Source of the DNA: Spartobacteria bacterium UBA695
GTDB lineage: Bacteria > Verrucomicrobiota > Verrucomicrobiia > Chthoniobacterales > Chthoniobacteraceae
DNA length: 64,000 bases
Assembly (NCBI GenBank): GCA_002298145.1
Contig: DBMP01000027.1
Coordinates: 1-64,000 of the forward strand
Reading direction: 5' to 3'
Position numbers and translations under genes: made by a program. This document shows positions 48,873 to 57,133 of the stretch, in pieces. Under the pieces are notes generated by a model. The model had not been told where the DNA came from. It ran no database searches and worked only from the letters and a program-made list of their open reading frames with translations. Numbering within the stretch: the stretch's first letter is position 1; each line of letters begins with the position of its first letter.

Positions 48873-50260
48873 AACGCCTCGGCTTGCTGGTTTGGGTGTG
48901 CCTGGCGGCGGCGGTGGGCGTTCGCGCGGCTGATCCGCTGCCTGCGGAGGTGCTGCCGGAACCGACGCCGTTGCGCGAGCCGCTGGTGCCGCAGATGGCC
49001 CGGGGGATGGGTGCGGCGCAGCGGAGTATCAGCCAGTCGGGGCAATTCGTGGTTTACTGCCCGGATGTGCGGATGCGGTTGGCGGTGTCGAGCTTTGCCG
49101 AGACGTTGAAGCGGGATGTGCTGGAGACGCTCAAGATGGGCGACCACTGGAAGATGCCGGTGGTGATCGACTTGCGCCTGCCGAGCTCTACGGAGCCGAA
49201 CCGGATACTCAGCCGGGTGCAGCTGATCCAGACCGACGGGGGGTGGAAGACGGAGGTGGATATTACGCTGCGGGAGGGGCAGTTTAAGGAGGTTCGCTTT
49301 CCGCAGCTGATGGTGCGGGCGATCTTGCTGGAGATGGCTTACCGCGACCGGCCGCCGGAGGTGGGCCTGCGCTATAATGAGCCGCCCGCGTGGCTGGTGG
49401 AGGGGCTTTCGCAGATCAGCCAGCGCCGGGCGACGGGGGCCTCGCCCAATGCGCCGCTTTTCCGGCAGATGATCGAGACGGGCAAGCTCCAGGGGATTGG
49501 CGCTTTTCTGCGCAGTAATGTGGCTCCGATGGATGCGACGTCGCTGGATGTCTACGATATGTGCGCGGCGAGCTTGGTGAATTTGCTCATTGAAATGCCG
49601 GGTGGGGTGGCGGGGATCGCGAAGCTGCTCAAGGAGTTGCCCGCCTCGGACGGGGATCCGGTGGCGCTGCTTTTAAAAAGCTTTCCCTCGCTGGGGGGCT
49701 CGGAGACGTCGCTGGAGAAGTGGTGGACGCTCGGGCTGGCGCGGACTTCGGTTTCCGACGGGGCCTCGACGATTACGGCGGCGGAGACGGATGCCCAGCT
49801 GACGCCGATTTTAACGCTTTCGCTGGTGACGGATGAAAAGAAGAAGACGAAGGCGGATTTCGCGCTTTCGGACTACAAAATCTACTTAAAGAACCCCGGG
49901 GCGCGGCCCGCGCTGGCGGCCAAGGGGGGGGCGCTGGCGGTGTTGCTGGCCCAGGCGCACCCGCTGATGCGCCCGGTGGTGCAGGAGTATTTGCGGATTG
50001 TCTCGATGCTGGCCCAGGGCCGCTCGCGCGGGATGGATAAGGCGCTGGTGGATGTGGCGGCTTACCGCTCGCTGATCGTGGAGCGGATGGACAAGATCGA
50101 GGACTACCTCAACTGGTACGAGGCGACGCAGATGCCCGAGCAGAGCGGGGCCTTCGCCGATTACATGAAGAATGCAAAGGCGTTCGAAAAACAGGCCCCG
50201 CCGAAGCGTAATGACGCGATTTCGCGTTATATCGACCAGCTGGAGCGGGAGTTTAACTAG
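48869..50260 (+). CDS. Secreted protein, inactive peptidase MA-like
   Basis: A 463-aa exported protein (signal MKRLGLLVWVCLAAAVGVRA). The middle part, PQLMVRAILLEMAYRDR to PPAWLVEGLSQISQRR, has the layout of peptidase MA/M48-like gluzincins, where W-L-V-E-G follows the zinc site, but the HExxH helix reads LLEMAYRD, so catalysis is unlikely. The C-terminal 180 residues are helical (LRIVSMLAQGRSRGMDKALVD, EDYLNWYEATQMPEQSG). The start overlaps the zinc-ribbon gene by 4 bp. Function unknown. Confidence 0.7.
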   Translation: MKRLGLLVWVCLAAAVGVRAADPLPAEVLPEPTPLREPLVPQMARGMGAAQRSISQSGQFVVYCPDVRMRLAVSSFAETLKRDVLETLKMGDHWKMPVVIDLRLPSSTEPNRILSRVQLIQTDGGWKTEVDITLREGQFKEVRFPQLMVRAILLEMAYRDRPPEVGLRYNEPPAWLVEGLSQISQRRATGASPNAPLFRQMIETGKLQGIGAFLRSNVAPMDATSLDVYDMCAASLVNLLIEMPGGVAGIAKLLKELPASDGDPVALLLKSFPSLGGSETSLEKWWTLGLARTSVSDGASTITAAETDAQLTPILTLSLVTDEKKKTKADFALSDYKIYLKNPGARPALAAKGGALAVLLAQAHPLMRPVVQEYLRIVSMLAQGRSRGMDKALVDVAAYRSLIVERMDKIEDYLNWYEATQMPEQSGAFADYMKNAKAFEKQAPPKRNDAISRYIDQLEREFN

Positions 50261-50284
50261 AGCCCGCGAGCGGTCTTGGCCTGC

Positions 50285-50776
50285 TTATTCGTGCAGGTGG
50301 CTTTGGAGGAACCAGAGCAGTTTGTCGAGCGTGCGGGACTGGCCGGTGAAGAGATCGGCGGTGTCGGCGTCGCCTAGGTTCTGCGAGGTCGCGATGGCTT
50401 CGCGCGTGGAGGCGGCAAGCTCTGCGTAGCGTTCCACGAGTTCCTCGACGACGGCAAGGTCTTCCACGACGTCCAGGGGCAGCTCGGGGATGCGCGAGGC
50501 GGCGGAGGCCAGCCGGGCGGTGCCCAGGGCTTCGCCGCCCAGGGCGGTGGCCCGCTCGGCGATTTTGTCGATGTATTCGAAGACTTCTTCGGCGAGGGTG
50601 TCGAAGAGGAGGTGGACCTGGATGAAGTGCGGGCCTTTGACGTTCCAGTGGGCCTGCTTGGTCTGGCTGAAGAGGTCGAAAGTGTCGGCTAGCTGCTGGT
50701 TTAAAAGGGCGACGATTTTGTCCCGGCTCCCAACGGGGATCTGGACTTTGCTGGGAAAGGTAGAAATGTTTGGCAT
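50285..50776 (-). CDS. dps: Dps family DNA-protecting ferritin
   Basis: A 163-aa Dps: LNQQLADTFDLFSQTKQAHWNVKGPHF then LLFDTLAEEVFEYIDKIAERATALGG, carrying the ferroxidase His, Asp and Glu. The C-terminus SRTLDKLLWFLQSHL is typical. It oxidises and stores iron and protects DNA in starvation or peroxide stress. Convergent to the 48869 gene (24 bp) and divergent from the pyrophosphatase gene with 90 bp between starts. No Fur or OxyR site is recognised. Confidence 0.94.
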   Translation of the reverse strand: MPNISTFPSKVQIPVGSRDKIVALLNQQLADTFDLFSQTKQAHWNVKGPHFIQVHLLFDTLAEEVFEYIDKIAERATALGGEALGTARLASAASRIPELPLDVVEDLAVVEELVERYAELAASTREAIATSQNLGDADTADLFTGQSRTLDKLLWFLQSHLHE

Positions 50777-50866
50777 AGTTGTTCCTTATTCGAAACTCAC
50801 GCGGGAGGAGGGCGGCTGAATAAGGGCTTCCGTTGCGGCTTGATTTTCCGCTAACCTCACCCGCCT

Positions 50867-52513
50867 ATGCAAACGATCGTGATCGGCCACAGAAACCCGG
50901 ACATGGACTCGATCTGCGCGGCCGTGGGCTACGCGGAGCTCAAGCGCCTGACGGGGCATCCGGAGGTGGTTGCGGCTCGGGCGGGCAATACGAATGAGCG
51001 GATCGAATACGTGCTGAGCAAGTTCGGCGTGGAAGCCCCGATGCTGGTGACGGATGTTGCGCCCCGGGTGGAGGACGTGATGGAGGATGAGGTGATTTCG
51101 ATTACGGCCAATTCGTCGATTTACGAGGCGATCCAGCTGATCGAGCGCAAGCAGATGCGCGGGTTGCCGGTGATCGACGGGCAGTTCCGCTGTCTGGGGC
51201 TGCTCTCGGCCTTTAAGGTGCTCTCGCACTTGGTGCCTTCGCGCGAGGAGACCTCCACGGCGCGCGTTGTGCGGGCTTCGCTGGAGGAGATTTTCCACAC
51301 GTTCGCGGGCCGGATGATCCAGGGGGAACCGGCGCTGGATGAGCGCGATTACCTGCTGCTGGTCGGCGCGATGGGCGAGGCTTCGTTTACGGAGCGGGTG
51401 AAGCGTTACGCGGGCCGCCATGTGGTCCTGATCGTGGGAGACCGCGAGGAGATCCAGCTGACGGCGATCCGGGGGGGCGTGGTGGCGCTGGTGGTGACGG
51501 GCGGTAAGCCGGTGAGCGCGGCGGTGTGCGCCGAGGCGATAAGGTATGGCGTGACGATCGCCACTTCTCCGCACGATACGGCCACGACGGTGCTGATGGC
51601 GCGCGGGGCGGTGAAGGTGGGCCGCAAGCTCGACGGCGAATTCATGAGCTTCTCGCGCGAGGCGCTGCTGGAGGATGCCCGGGAGGAGGCGGCTTCCTCG
51701 GGGCAGTTCGTTTTCCCGGTGCTGGAGGAGGGGCAGCTCGTGGGGATTCTTTCGAAAAGCGATTTTTTAAAGCCGATCCCGCGCCAGCTGATCCTAGTGG
51801 ATCACAATGAGCTCTCCCAGGCGGTGGCGGGGGCGGATAAGCTGCCGATTGTCGAGGTGCTCGATCACCATCGGCTGGGCGGGTTCGCTACGAGTTTGCC
51901 GATTCTTTTCTGGAATAACCCGGTCGGGTCGACTTCCAGCATTGTGACGCTCTGTTATGAGCAGCTCGGGGTGCCGATCCCGAAGCCGATCGCAGGGCTC
52001 CTGATGGCGGGGCTGATTTCCGATACCTTGAACCTGACTTCGCCGACGGCCACGCCGGTGGACCGCCGCATTCTGGAGCGGCTTTCGCAGATCGCGGAGA
52101 CGGACCCGACGAAGCTGGCGGAGGAGATTTTCTCGGTCGGTTCGCCGCTCTTGACGATGACGCCGAAGCAGGCGATTACGGCGGATTGCAAGGAGTACGA
52201 GGAGGATGGGCGGCGCTTCTCGGTGGCGCAGATCGAGGAGCTGAGTTTCTCGAATTTCCACCGTCGGCGCGAGGAGCTTGCGATCGCGCTGACGGAGTAT
52301 TGTGGCAAGAATAGCTACTATTTTTCGGCGCTGCTGGTGACCGATGTTTATTCCCAGACTTCCATGCTGCTGGTGACGGGCGCTGATGAGTTCCTGCACC
52401 GGATCGACTACCCTCGCGAGGGGCGCAACGAGTGGAAGCTCGATGGCGTGGTCTCGCGCAAAAAGCAGCTGCTGCCTTACCTGCTCGATTTGCTGCACGG
52501 GCTGAAACGCTAG
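50867..52513 (+). CDS. Family II Mn-dependent pyrophosphatase with CBS and DRTGG domains
   Basis: A 548-aa regulated soluble pyrophosphatase. The N-terminal DHH half starts IVIGHRNPDMDSICAAVGYAE. The regulatory insert follows from about residue 70: CBS 1 (VEDVMEDEVISITANSSIYEAI...RGLPVID), DRTGG (LIVGDREEIQLTAIRGGVVALVVTGG), then CBS 2 (FVFPVLEEGQLVGILSKSDFL). The catalytic half resumes with LILVDHNELSQ, VEVLDHHRLG and SDTLNLTSPTATP. CBS-PPases are inhibited by AMP/ADP. A membrane pyrophosphatase is also in this window. Confidence 0.93.
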   Translation: MQTIVIGHRNPDMDSICAAVGYAELKRLTGHPEVVAARAGNTNERIEYVLSKFGVEAPMLVTDVAPRVEDVMEDEVISITANSSIYEAIQLIERKQMRGLPVIDGQFRCLGLLSAFKVLSHLVPSREETSTARVVRASLEEIFHTFAGRMIQGEPALDERDYLLLVGAMGEASFTERVKRYAGRHVVLIVGDREEIQLTAIRGGVVALVVTGGKPVSAAVCAEAIRYGVTIATSPHDTATTVLMARGAVKVGRKLDGEFMSFSREALLEDAREEAASSGQFVFPVLEEGQLVGILSKSDFLKPIPRQLILVDHNELSQAVAGADKLPIVEVLDHHRLGGFATSLPILFWNNPVGSTSSIVTLCYEQLGVPIPKPIAGLLMAGLISDTLNLTSPTATPVDRRILERLSQIAETDPTKLAEEIFSVGSPLLTMTPKQAITADCKEYEEDGRRFSVAQIEELSFSNFHRRREELAIALTEYCGKNSYYFSALLVTDVYSQTSMLLVTGADEFLHRIDYPREGRNEWKLDGVVSRKKQLLPYLLDLLHGLKR

Positions 52514-52544
52514 AAAGGCCAATGGGAGGCGCCAGTTTTTTCCT

Positions 52545-52964
52545 ATGAAAGCACACGCGGAGACTTTTGAAATCACCACCCGGGGCAAGGGGACCTACGA
52601 GATCACCGACGAGGTGGCGCAGATCGTGCGCGCAAGCGGCGTGCAGACGGGGCTGGTGACGGTTCTGGTGCAGCACACGAGCGCGAGCCTGGTGCTTTTT
52701 GAAAACGCTGACCCATCGGCGCGGCGGGACCTGGAGCTGTTCTTCGAGCGCCTGGTGCCGGAGGATTCGCGCGGGTTCGTGCACACGGCGGAGGGGGCGG
52801 ATGACTCGCCCTCGCACATCCGCATGGCGCTGACGCGCTCCGGTGAGTCGATCCCCGTGGCCGGGGGCCGGATGGCGCTCGGGACGTGGCAGGGGATTTT
52901 CGTTTTCGAGCATCGGCGCTCGTTGCATCGCAGAAGGCTGGCGGTGAGTGTCATCGGGGTGTAG
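52545..52964 (+). CDS. yjbQ: YjbQ/UPF0047 family protein
   Basis: A 139-aa trimeric-type protein: VTVLVQHTSASLVLFENADPS, then EGADDSPSHIRMAL and GRMALGTWQGIFVFEHRR, holding the His, Asp, Glu and Gln that mark the family. E. coli YjbQ has weak thiamin phosphate synthase activity; the true role is uncertain. It lies 31 bp after the pyrophosphatase gene and 18 bp before larB, so all three may be co-transcribed. Confidence 0.93.
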   Translation: MKAHAETFEITTRGKGTYEITDEVAQIVRASGVQTGLVTVLVQHTSASLVLFENADPSARRDLELFFERLVPEDSRGFVHTAEGADDSPSHIRMALTRSGESIPVAGGRMALGTWQGIFVFEHRRSLHRRRLAVSVIGV

Positions 52965-52982
52965 ATAGGAAGGGGACTAACC

Positions 52983-53681
52983 ATGAATCAATCCGCTTCG
53001 GAGTTTTTGGATATCGGCGTGGCCCGCGTGGATGTGGGCCGCAGGGACCGCTGTGGTTTCCCGGAGGTGATTTTCGGCCCCGGAAAGACGCCTGAAGACC
53101 TGGCCCGCATTGCGCGGACCATTGTGGACCGGCACGGTGTGGTGCTGGCGACGCGCGTGGACCCGGCCCAGGCGCACGCGGTGTGCGAGGCGATCCCCGA
53201 GGCCGTGTGGCACGAGCGCGCCCGCTGCGTTACGGTGGAGCGCGAGCCGCTGCCCAAGTATGACGGAGCCGTGGCGGTGGTCTGCGCGGGGACGTCGGAT
53301 CTACCCGTGGCGGAGGAGGCTGCGGTAACACTGGATGTGCTCGGGAATCGCGTGGAGCGGTTTTTTGACGTAGGTGTGGCGGGGATTCACCGGCTGCTGG
53401 CGGTGCGCGATGCCATTGAGGCGTGTAACGCGGTGGTGGTGGTGGCCGGGATGGAGGGGGCGCTGCCGAGCGCGATTGCGGGGCTGGTGAGCAAGCCGGT
53501 GGTGGCCGTGCCGACGAGCGTGGGCTACGGGGCGAGCTTCGGCGGGCTGGCGGCGCTGCTGGGGATGCTTAACAGCTGCGGGAGCGGGGTCACGGTGGTC
53601 AATATCGACAACGGATTCGGCGCGGCCTATTCGGCGGCGACGATCAACCGTCTGCTGCACCTCGCGGCTCATCGGGAGTGA
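52983..53681 (+). CDS. larB: LarB, nickel-pincer nucleotide biosynthesis carboxylase/hydrolase
   Basis: Carboxylates and hydrolyses nicotinic acid adenine dinucleotide in the synthesis of the nickel-pincer cofactor of lactate racemase-type enzymes. 232 aa, PurE-like fold: RCGFPEVIFGPGKTPEDL, AVVCAGTSDLPVAEEAAVTL, VVVAGMEGALPSAIAGLV and PTSVGYGASFGGLAALLGMLNSCG are the family blocks. Neither larC nor larE (nickel insertion, sulfur transfer) nor larA is seen in this window. Start ATG follows AGGAAGGGGAC at good distance. Confidence 0.93.
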   Translation: MNQSASEFLDIGVARVDVGRRDRCGFPEVIFGPGKTPEDLARIARTIVDRHGVVLATRVDPAQAHAVCEAIPEAVWHERARCVTVEREPLPKYDGAVAVVCAGTSDLPVAEEAAVTLDVLGNRVERFFDVGVAGIHRLLAVRDAIEACNAVVVVAGMEGALPSAIAGLVSKPVVAVPTSVGYGASFGGLAALLGMLNSCGSGVTVVNIDNGFGAAYSAATINRLLHLAAHRE

Positions 53682-53744
53682 TTTTTCATCGCGGGCCCGG
53701 CGCCCGCTTGCCATTTTGCCCGGCGCGCCGCAACGGTGCCCGGC

Positions 53745-55103
53745 ATGAGTACCGTTCATATTTGTCTAAAAGACATTCTGGGCGTGTCAGTGAAATGCGA
53801 AGTGATCTTCTATCCCGGCGATACGCCGTTCCAAAATGGAGCGGCGCTGGCGGTGTCGGGACGGCGTTCGGTGTGGCTGGACGCGCAGGGCAACGGCGAA
53901 ACAGAGCTTCTCGCGGGAAGCTACGCCGTGCGCTTTGGAGGCATCACGGGCAATACGGACACGCTGATTATTCAAGTTCCCGACGACACAGCGACGCATG
54001 AGCTAACCGCGCTGATCACGGCTGGAAACTGGGCCCTGCCGATGCGCGACTGGATGCAGCGGGAGAAAAACCTCGCCGATGTCGCGGATGCCCCCGCGGC
54101 GTTCGCGGCCATCAAGCAGGCGGCGACCTCTGCGGCGACGGGTGTGGTGGCCCTGGCGACCCAGGCGGAGGTGGACGCCGGGAGCGACACGGCCAAGGCC
54201 GTGACGCCCGCGACGTTGGCCGGTGCGGCGGCGGTGGCGAGTCTTGCGACGACTCTCGCGACCAAAGCGGATGCGACGGCGGTGGCGAGTCTTGCGACGA
54301 CTCTCGCGACCAAGGCGGATGCGACGGCGGTGGCAAATCTTGCGACGATCCTTGCAACCAAGGCGGATGCGGCAAGTCTCGCCGCCAAGGCGGATGCCTC
54401 GGCGCTCGCCCAGACGGTGACGGTGGCCGATTCGGCGGCGCTTTTTGCTCTAGGTAAAAGCGACGTCAAGGTGGGCGATCGCGTGGTGGTGACGGCGGGC
54501 GATACCGGAACTACGGAGTATTATGAAGTAATCGACACGGCAAATCTCGGGGGCCATGCGGCCTTCGGGACGCTCCGCAACGGGCCGCTTTCTTTCGACG
54601 CGGACAAGATCAAAAGCAACGGCAACGGGGCTGTGATCTTCAACGGGCCGGACGGGATCGAACGGATGCGGATGTCGGGAACCGAGTACCAGGACTTCCT
54701 CGGAGTGACCTGTGCCTCGATTAGCATGAGCAATGATGGGGCCGCCCCTGTCGTGATCTCCTCCGATTTGTTGGGCGATCTGCTCATCAACGCGCCTGCG
54801 GTCAAACTCACCACGCCCTATATTTCGTGGGGTACCTACCTCTCGATGAGCGTGATCGACGACACGCACCCGGGCATCCATCTGGCGAGCAACCGGTTGG
54901 TATTCCTTGGTGTTGACAACGAGATCGGGGCCATCGCATGGGACGGGCTTTACCTCAACGGCAGCTTCGGAGTTTTCGGCAAGACGCCTGTGCAGACCCA
55001 GCCCTCGGCAATCACGAATGCCACGGACCTCGCCTCGGCGATCACGGCTATTAATGCGTGGCTTGTTGTCGCGCGGAAATACGGGCTGATCAAGTCATCC
55101 TAA
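53745..55103 (+). CDS. Phage tail-fibre-like protein
   Basis: A 452-aa protein from ATG 53745 (an in-frame ATG at 53736 is also possible). The N-terminal 110 residues are beta-rich (FYPGDTPFQNG, GRRSVWLDAQGNGETELLAG). Then the phage-type stretch NLADVADAPAAFAAIKQAA and VVALATQAEVDAGSDTAKAV appears, as in tail-fibre proteins. Three 16-residue Ala/Thr-rich repeats (VASLATTLATKADATA) suggest a trimeric coiled coil, and a beta-rich distal part follows (NGPLSFDADKIKSNGNGAVIFN). It ends LINAWLVV-type LRKYGLIKSS (INAWLVVARKYGLIKSS). No baseplate or sheath genes are near. Confidence 0.72.
   Translation: MSTVHICLKDILGVSVKCEVIFYPGDTPFQNGAALAVSGRRSVWLDAQGNGETELLAGSYAVRFGGITGNTDTLIIQVPDDTATHELTALITAGNWALPMRDWMQREKNLADVADAPAAFAAIKQAATSAATGVVALATQAEVDAGSDTAKAVTPATLAGAAAVASLATTLATKADATAVASLATTLATKADATAVANLATILATKADAASLAAKADASALAQTVTVADSAALFALGKSDVKVGDRVVVTAGDTGTTEYYEVIDTANLGGHAAFGTLRNGPLSFDADKIKSNGNGAVIFNGPDGIERMRMSGTEYQDFLGVTCASISMSNDGAAPVVISSDLLGDLLINAPAVKLTTPYISWGTYLSMSVIDDTHPGIHLASNRLVFLGVDNEIGAIAWDGLYLNGSFGVFGKTPVQTQPSAITNATDLASAITAINAWLVVARKYGLIKSS
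54231..54374 (+). repeat. Three tandem 48-bp repeats in the tail-fibre gene
   Basis: Units start at 54231, 54279 and 54327. The first two are almost identical and the third has drifted. Each encodes 16 residues of the predicted coiled-coil shaft, so unit number could change shaft length. Confidence 0.85.
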
Positions 55104-55138
55104 ATCATATTTAAATTTTTTAACCACGGATCGGTTTT

Positions 55139-55414
55139 ATGTCTATTACCAATACATCAACCAACCAGGCTGGCGCTTACGCGACCGGCATTATTTCTCA
55201 ACTCAACCAGGTGACGGCCTTCGTTTCCAGCGCCAATAACAAGGTGACCAACGGGACTGTTGCCGTAACGGCTTCGGGGATTCCCGCGGTGACGGCCGAC
55301 GAACTAAAGGCTGCGCTCGGAACGACTTCGACGGCGAAAATTATTCTGCTCGGTGCGGCTCTGGCCGCGAGCGATGACACGAAGCTCGCTGCCGCGCTCG
55401 CCGCCTTGGCGTAA
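55139..55414 (+). CDS. Small phage-associated protein of unknown function
   Basis: A 91-aa Ala/Thr/Ser-rich protein (TNQAGAYATGIISQLNQVT, then GIPAVTADELKAALGTT and LAASDDTKLAAALAALA) with no charged core. It is placed between the tail-fibre gene and the lysis genes, and its texture fits a small structural or fibre-tip protein. No family is recognised. A terminator follows at 55427. Confidence 0.55.
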   Translation: MSITNTSTNQAGAYATGIISQLNQVTAFVSSANNKVTNGTVAVTASGIPAVTADELKAALGTTSTAKIILLGAALAASDDTKLAAALAALA

Positions 55415-55426
55415 GCGCGTGGGCGG

Positions 55427-55477
55427 GGACGGGTGGCCGCCGGGTTCCGGAGGGCCGCCCGTCCTTTACTTTTTTTA
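55427..55477 (+). terminator. Terminator between fibre and lysis genes
   Basis: GGACGGGTGGCC (55427) pairs with GGCCGCCCGTCC (55453), one G-T wobble, followed by TTTACTTTTTTT. It would separate the fibre transcript from the lysis genes. Confidence 0.8.
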
Positions 55478-55482
55478 ATGAC

Positions 55483-56316
55483 ATGGGCGTTACAGACGAA
55501 CAAATCCAACGGATCTACGACCGGCTGGATGGGATTGAAAAGAGCCTCGATCGGCGGCTGCGGGCGCTGGAGATCTGGCAGGCTTATCAAACGGGCCGCT
55601 TGACGGCGCTGGCGGTGTTCTTCAGCGCGCTCGGGGCGCTGGTGGTGGGGGGGGTGGGCTTTTGCGTGCGGCATCTCAAGCTGATGGCGGTGGCCGTCGC
55701 GGCGGTGATGCTGGCGCTGCTTTCGGGGTGTGCCAGCGCGCCAAGGACGGGCGCGGATTTCAGCACGCAGCTGACGGCTTCGCATGTCGCGTCGGCGACT
55801 CAGTATGTCGAGGCGGCGGCGGTGTCGGCGGGCGCGGCGCGGCGGGGATTGGAAAAAATCAAGGCGGCCTGCGCGGCGGCTCCGAAGCCGAAGGATCCCG
55901 CGCTCCAGGCGTCGCTTGAGCGGATCGATGAAGGGCGCATCGAGGCGGAGGCGCAGCTGGAGCAGGTGACGCTCAAGCTGGCCAATGCGCGCCAGGAGCA
56001 GCAGCGCACGCAGGTGGCGCTGGAGGAGACGCAAACGAAGATCGACTCGCTGGAGGCTTACAACGTTTCGCTGACCCGGGATCGGGACGCGGCGGTGGAG
56101 CGGGCGGAGGCGGTCCAGAAGACTAATACGCAGCTTTCGCACCGGCTCTCGCGCCTGGCGCTGGCGGTGGCCGCTTGCGCGGCGCTGCTGGCTTGGGTGG
56201 TCGCGCGGGCGGTGGGGTTCAAGGCGCTGCCTTTGCCCTACTGCTATGCGTGGCCGGGGGTGGCGGCGGCGGCGGCCGGGGCGGCTGCGTTCGCTTACCT
56301 GAGGTACTGGCTATGA
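55483..56316 (+). CDS. Spanin-like lysis protein fused to a holin-like N-terminus
   Basis: A 277-aa protein with two apparent parts. Residues 1-67 are a short soluble helix (DEQIQRIYDRLDGIEKSLDRRL) plus one membrane segment, as in XhlA-type lysis proteins. From Met68 a lipoprotein signal begins (LMAVAVAAVMLALLSGCASA; lipidated Cys in LLSGC). A long coiled coil follows (DEGRIEAEAQLEQVTLKLANAR, QQRTQVALEETQTKIDSLEAYN), then a C-terminal membrane segment (LALAVAACAALLAWVVARAV). That lipid anchor, coiled coil and membrane tail layout is that of a unimolecular spanin. Internal ATG 55684 could start the spanin alone; it has no clear ribosome site. The stop overlaps the next gene by 4 bp. Confidence 0.6.
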   Translation: MGVTDEQIQRIYDRLDGIEKSLDRRLRALEIWQAYQTGRLTALAVFFSALGALVVGGVGFCVRHLKLMAVAVAAVMLALLSGCASAPRTGADFSTQLTASHVASATQYVEAAAVSAGAARRGLEKIKAACAAAPKPKDPALQASLERIDEGRIEAEAQLEQVTLKLANARQEQQRTQVALEETQTKIDSLEAYNVSLTRDRDAAVERAEAVQKTNTQLSHRLSRLALAVAACAALLAWVVARAVGFKALPLPYCYAWPGVAAAAAGAAAFAYLRYWL

Positions 56317-56621
56317 GCAAGCGAACGCACCCCTGGGCCAGCAGGAAGCTCTGGATGACGCTGGCGGCCAACGGAATGATGTGGGCGGCGTATGAACTGG
56401 CGCTGCGCCACCTCTACGCTATCCCGGAGGTGAAGGTGGCGGCCTTTACGGCGCTGACGCAGACGGTCCTTTACGGGATTACGGCGGTTTCGGCGGCGTA
56501 TGTGGGCGTGACGGGCTTTGTGCAGATGCGCCAGCAGGTGGGCAGCGGCGTGGCCCAAAGCGTGGAGGATCGGGTTGAACGGACCTTTGCGCCGAAACAA
56601 TTTGATGACCCCAGCGTATGA
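56313..56621 (+). CDS. Holin-like small membrane protein
   Basis: A 102-aa protein with two hydrophobic segments (LWMTLAANGMMWAAYELAL and AAFTALTQTVLYGITAVSAAYVGVTGF) and a charged tail (VEDRVERTFAPKQFDD). Size, topology and its place directly before an endolysin gene (4-bp ATGA overlaps on both sides) fit a phage holin. No holin family is assigned by sequence. Confidence 0.55.
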   Translation: MSKRTHPWASRKLWMTLAANGMMWAAYELALRHLYAIPEVKVAAFTALTQTVLYGITAVSAAYVGVTGFVQMRQQVGSGVAQSVEDRVERTFAPKQFDDPSV

Positions 56622-57061
56622 GTGGCCCTTATTCCCAACGCTTTTCGGCCTTCATGCCGTTCATTTTCAAATGGGAAGGCGGCTATGATAATGACCCGGA
56701 TGACCCGGGCGGCGAGACGAAGTTCGGCATCGACAAGCGCAGCCACCCGAACATCGATATCCGCTCCCTGACGCGCGAGGGGGCCATGGAGATTTACTGG
56801 TGCTCGTACTGGGTTCGCTACGGCTGCGAGTGGCTGGCGGAGCCGGTGGGGGAGGTGTTTTTTAACGCCTGCGTCAACTGTGGCGCGGCACGGGCCCAGG
56901 CGCTCCTGGAGGCGGCGCCGATCCCCCACACGGCGGGCGGGTTCCTCGATGCTCAGGAGGCGTTTTACCGGCGGTTGGCGGACGCGCGGCCCGCCCTGCG
57001 CAAGTACTTGAAAGGGTGGCTGAACCGGACGGCTGATTTGCGCCGCTGGGCCAGCCGTTAA
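56618..57061 (+). CDS. GH108-type endolysin (muramidase)
   Basis: A 147-aa peptidoglycan muramidase. The N-terminus FSAFMPFIFKWEGGYDNDPDDPGGETKFGID is the GH108 signature, with the catalytic Glu in EGGY, and DIRSLTREGAMEIYWCSYW and FFNACVNCGAARA follow as in ZliS/phage lysins. It has no signal peptide, so it needs a holin for release. It is coupled by 4 bp to the holin-like gene. Together with the spanin-like gene it forms a complete-looking lysis cassette. Confidence 0.85.
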   Translation: MSGPYSQRFSAFMPFIFKWEGGYDNDPDDPGGETKFGIDKRSHPNIDIRSLTREGAMEIYWCSYWVRYGCEWLAEPVGEVFFNACVNCGAARAQALLEAAPIPHTAGGFLDAQEAFYRRLADARPALRKYLKGWLNRTADLRRWASR

Positions 57062-57133
57062 GCGCCTTGCGATATCTCCCGGACCGCCTTTTTTCCCAGT
57101 TGAATAAGGGCGGTTCCGGGAGTATTCGTAATC

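Noticed and set aside
54231..54374. CRISPR array
   Set aside because: The repeats are contiguous 48-mers without spacers and are in-frame coding.
57077..57118. Terminator after the endolysin gene
   Set aside because: The stem CCGGA.CCGCC/GGCGGTTCCGG exists, but the T-run is in the loop, not after the stem.
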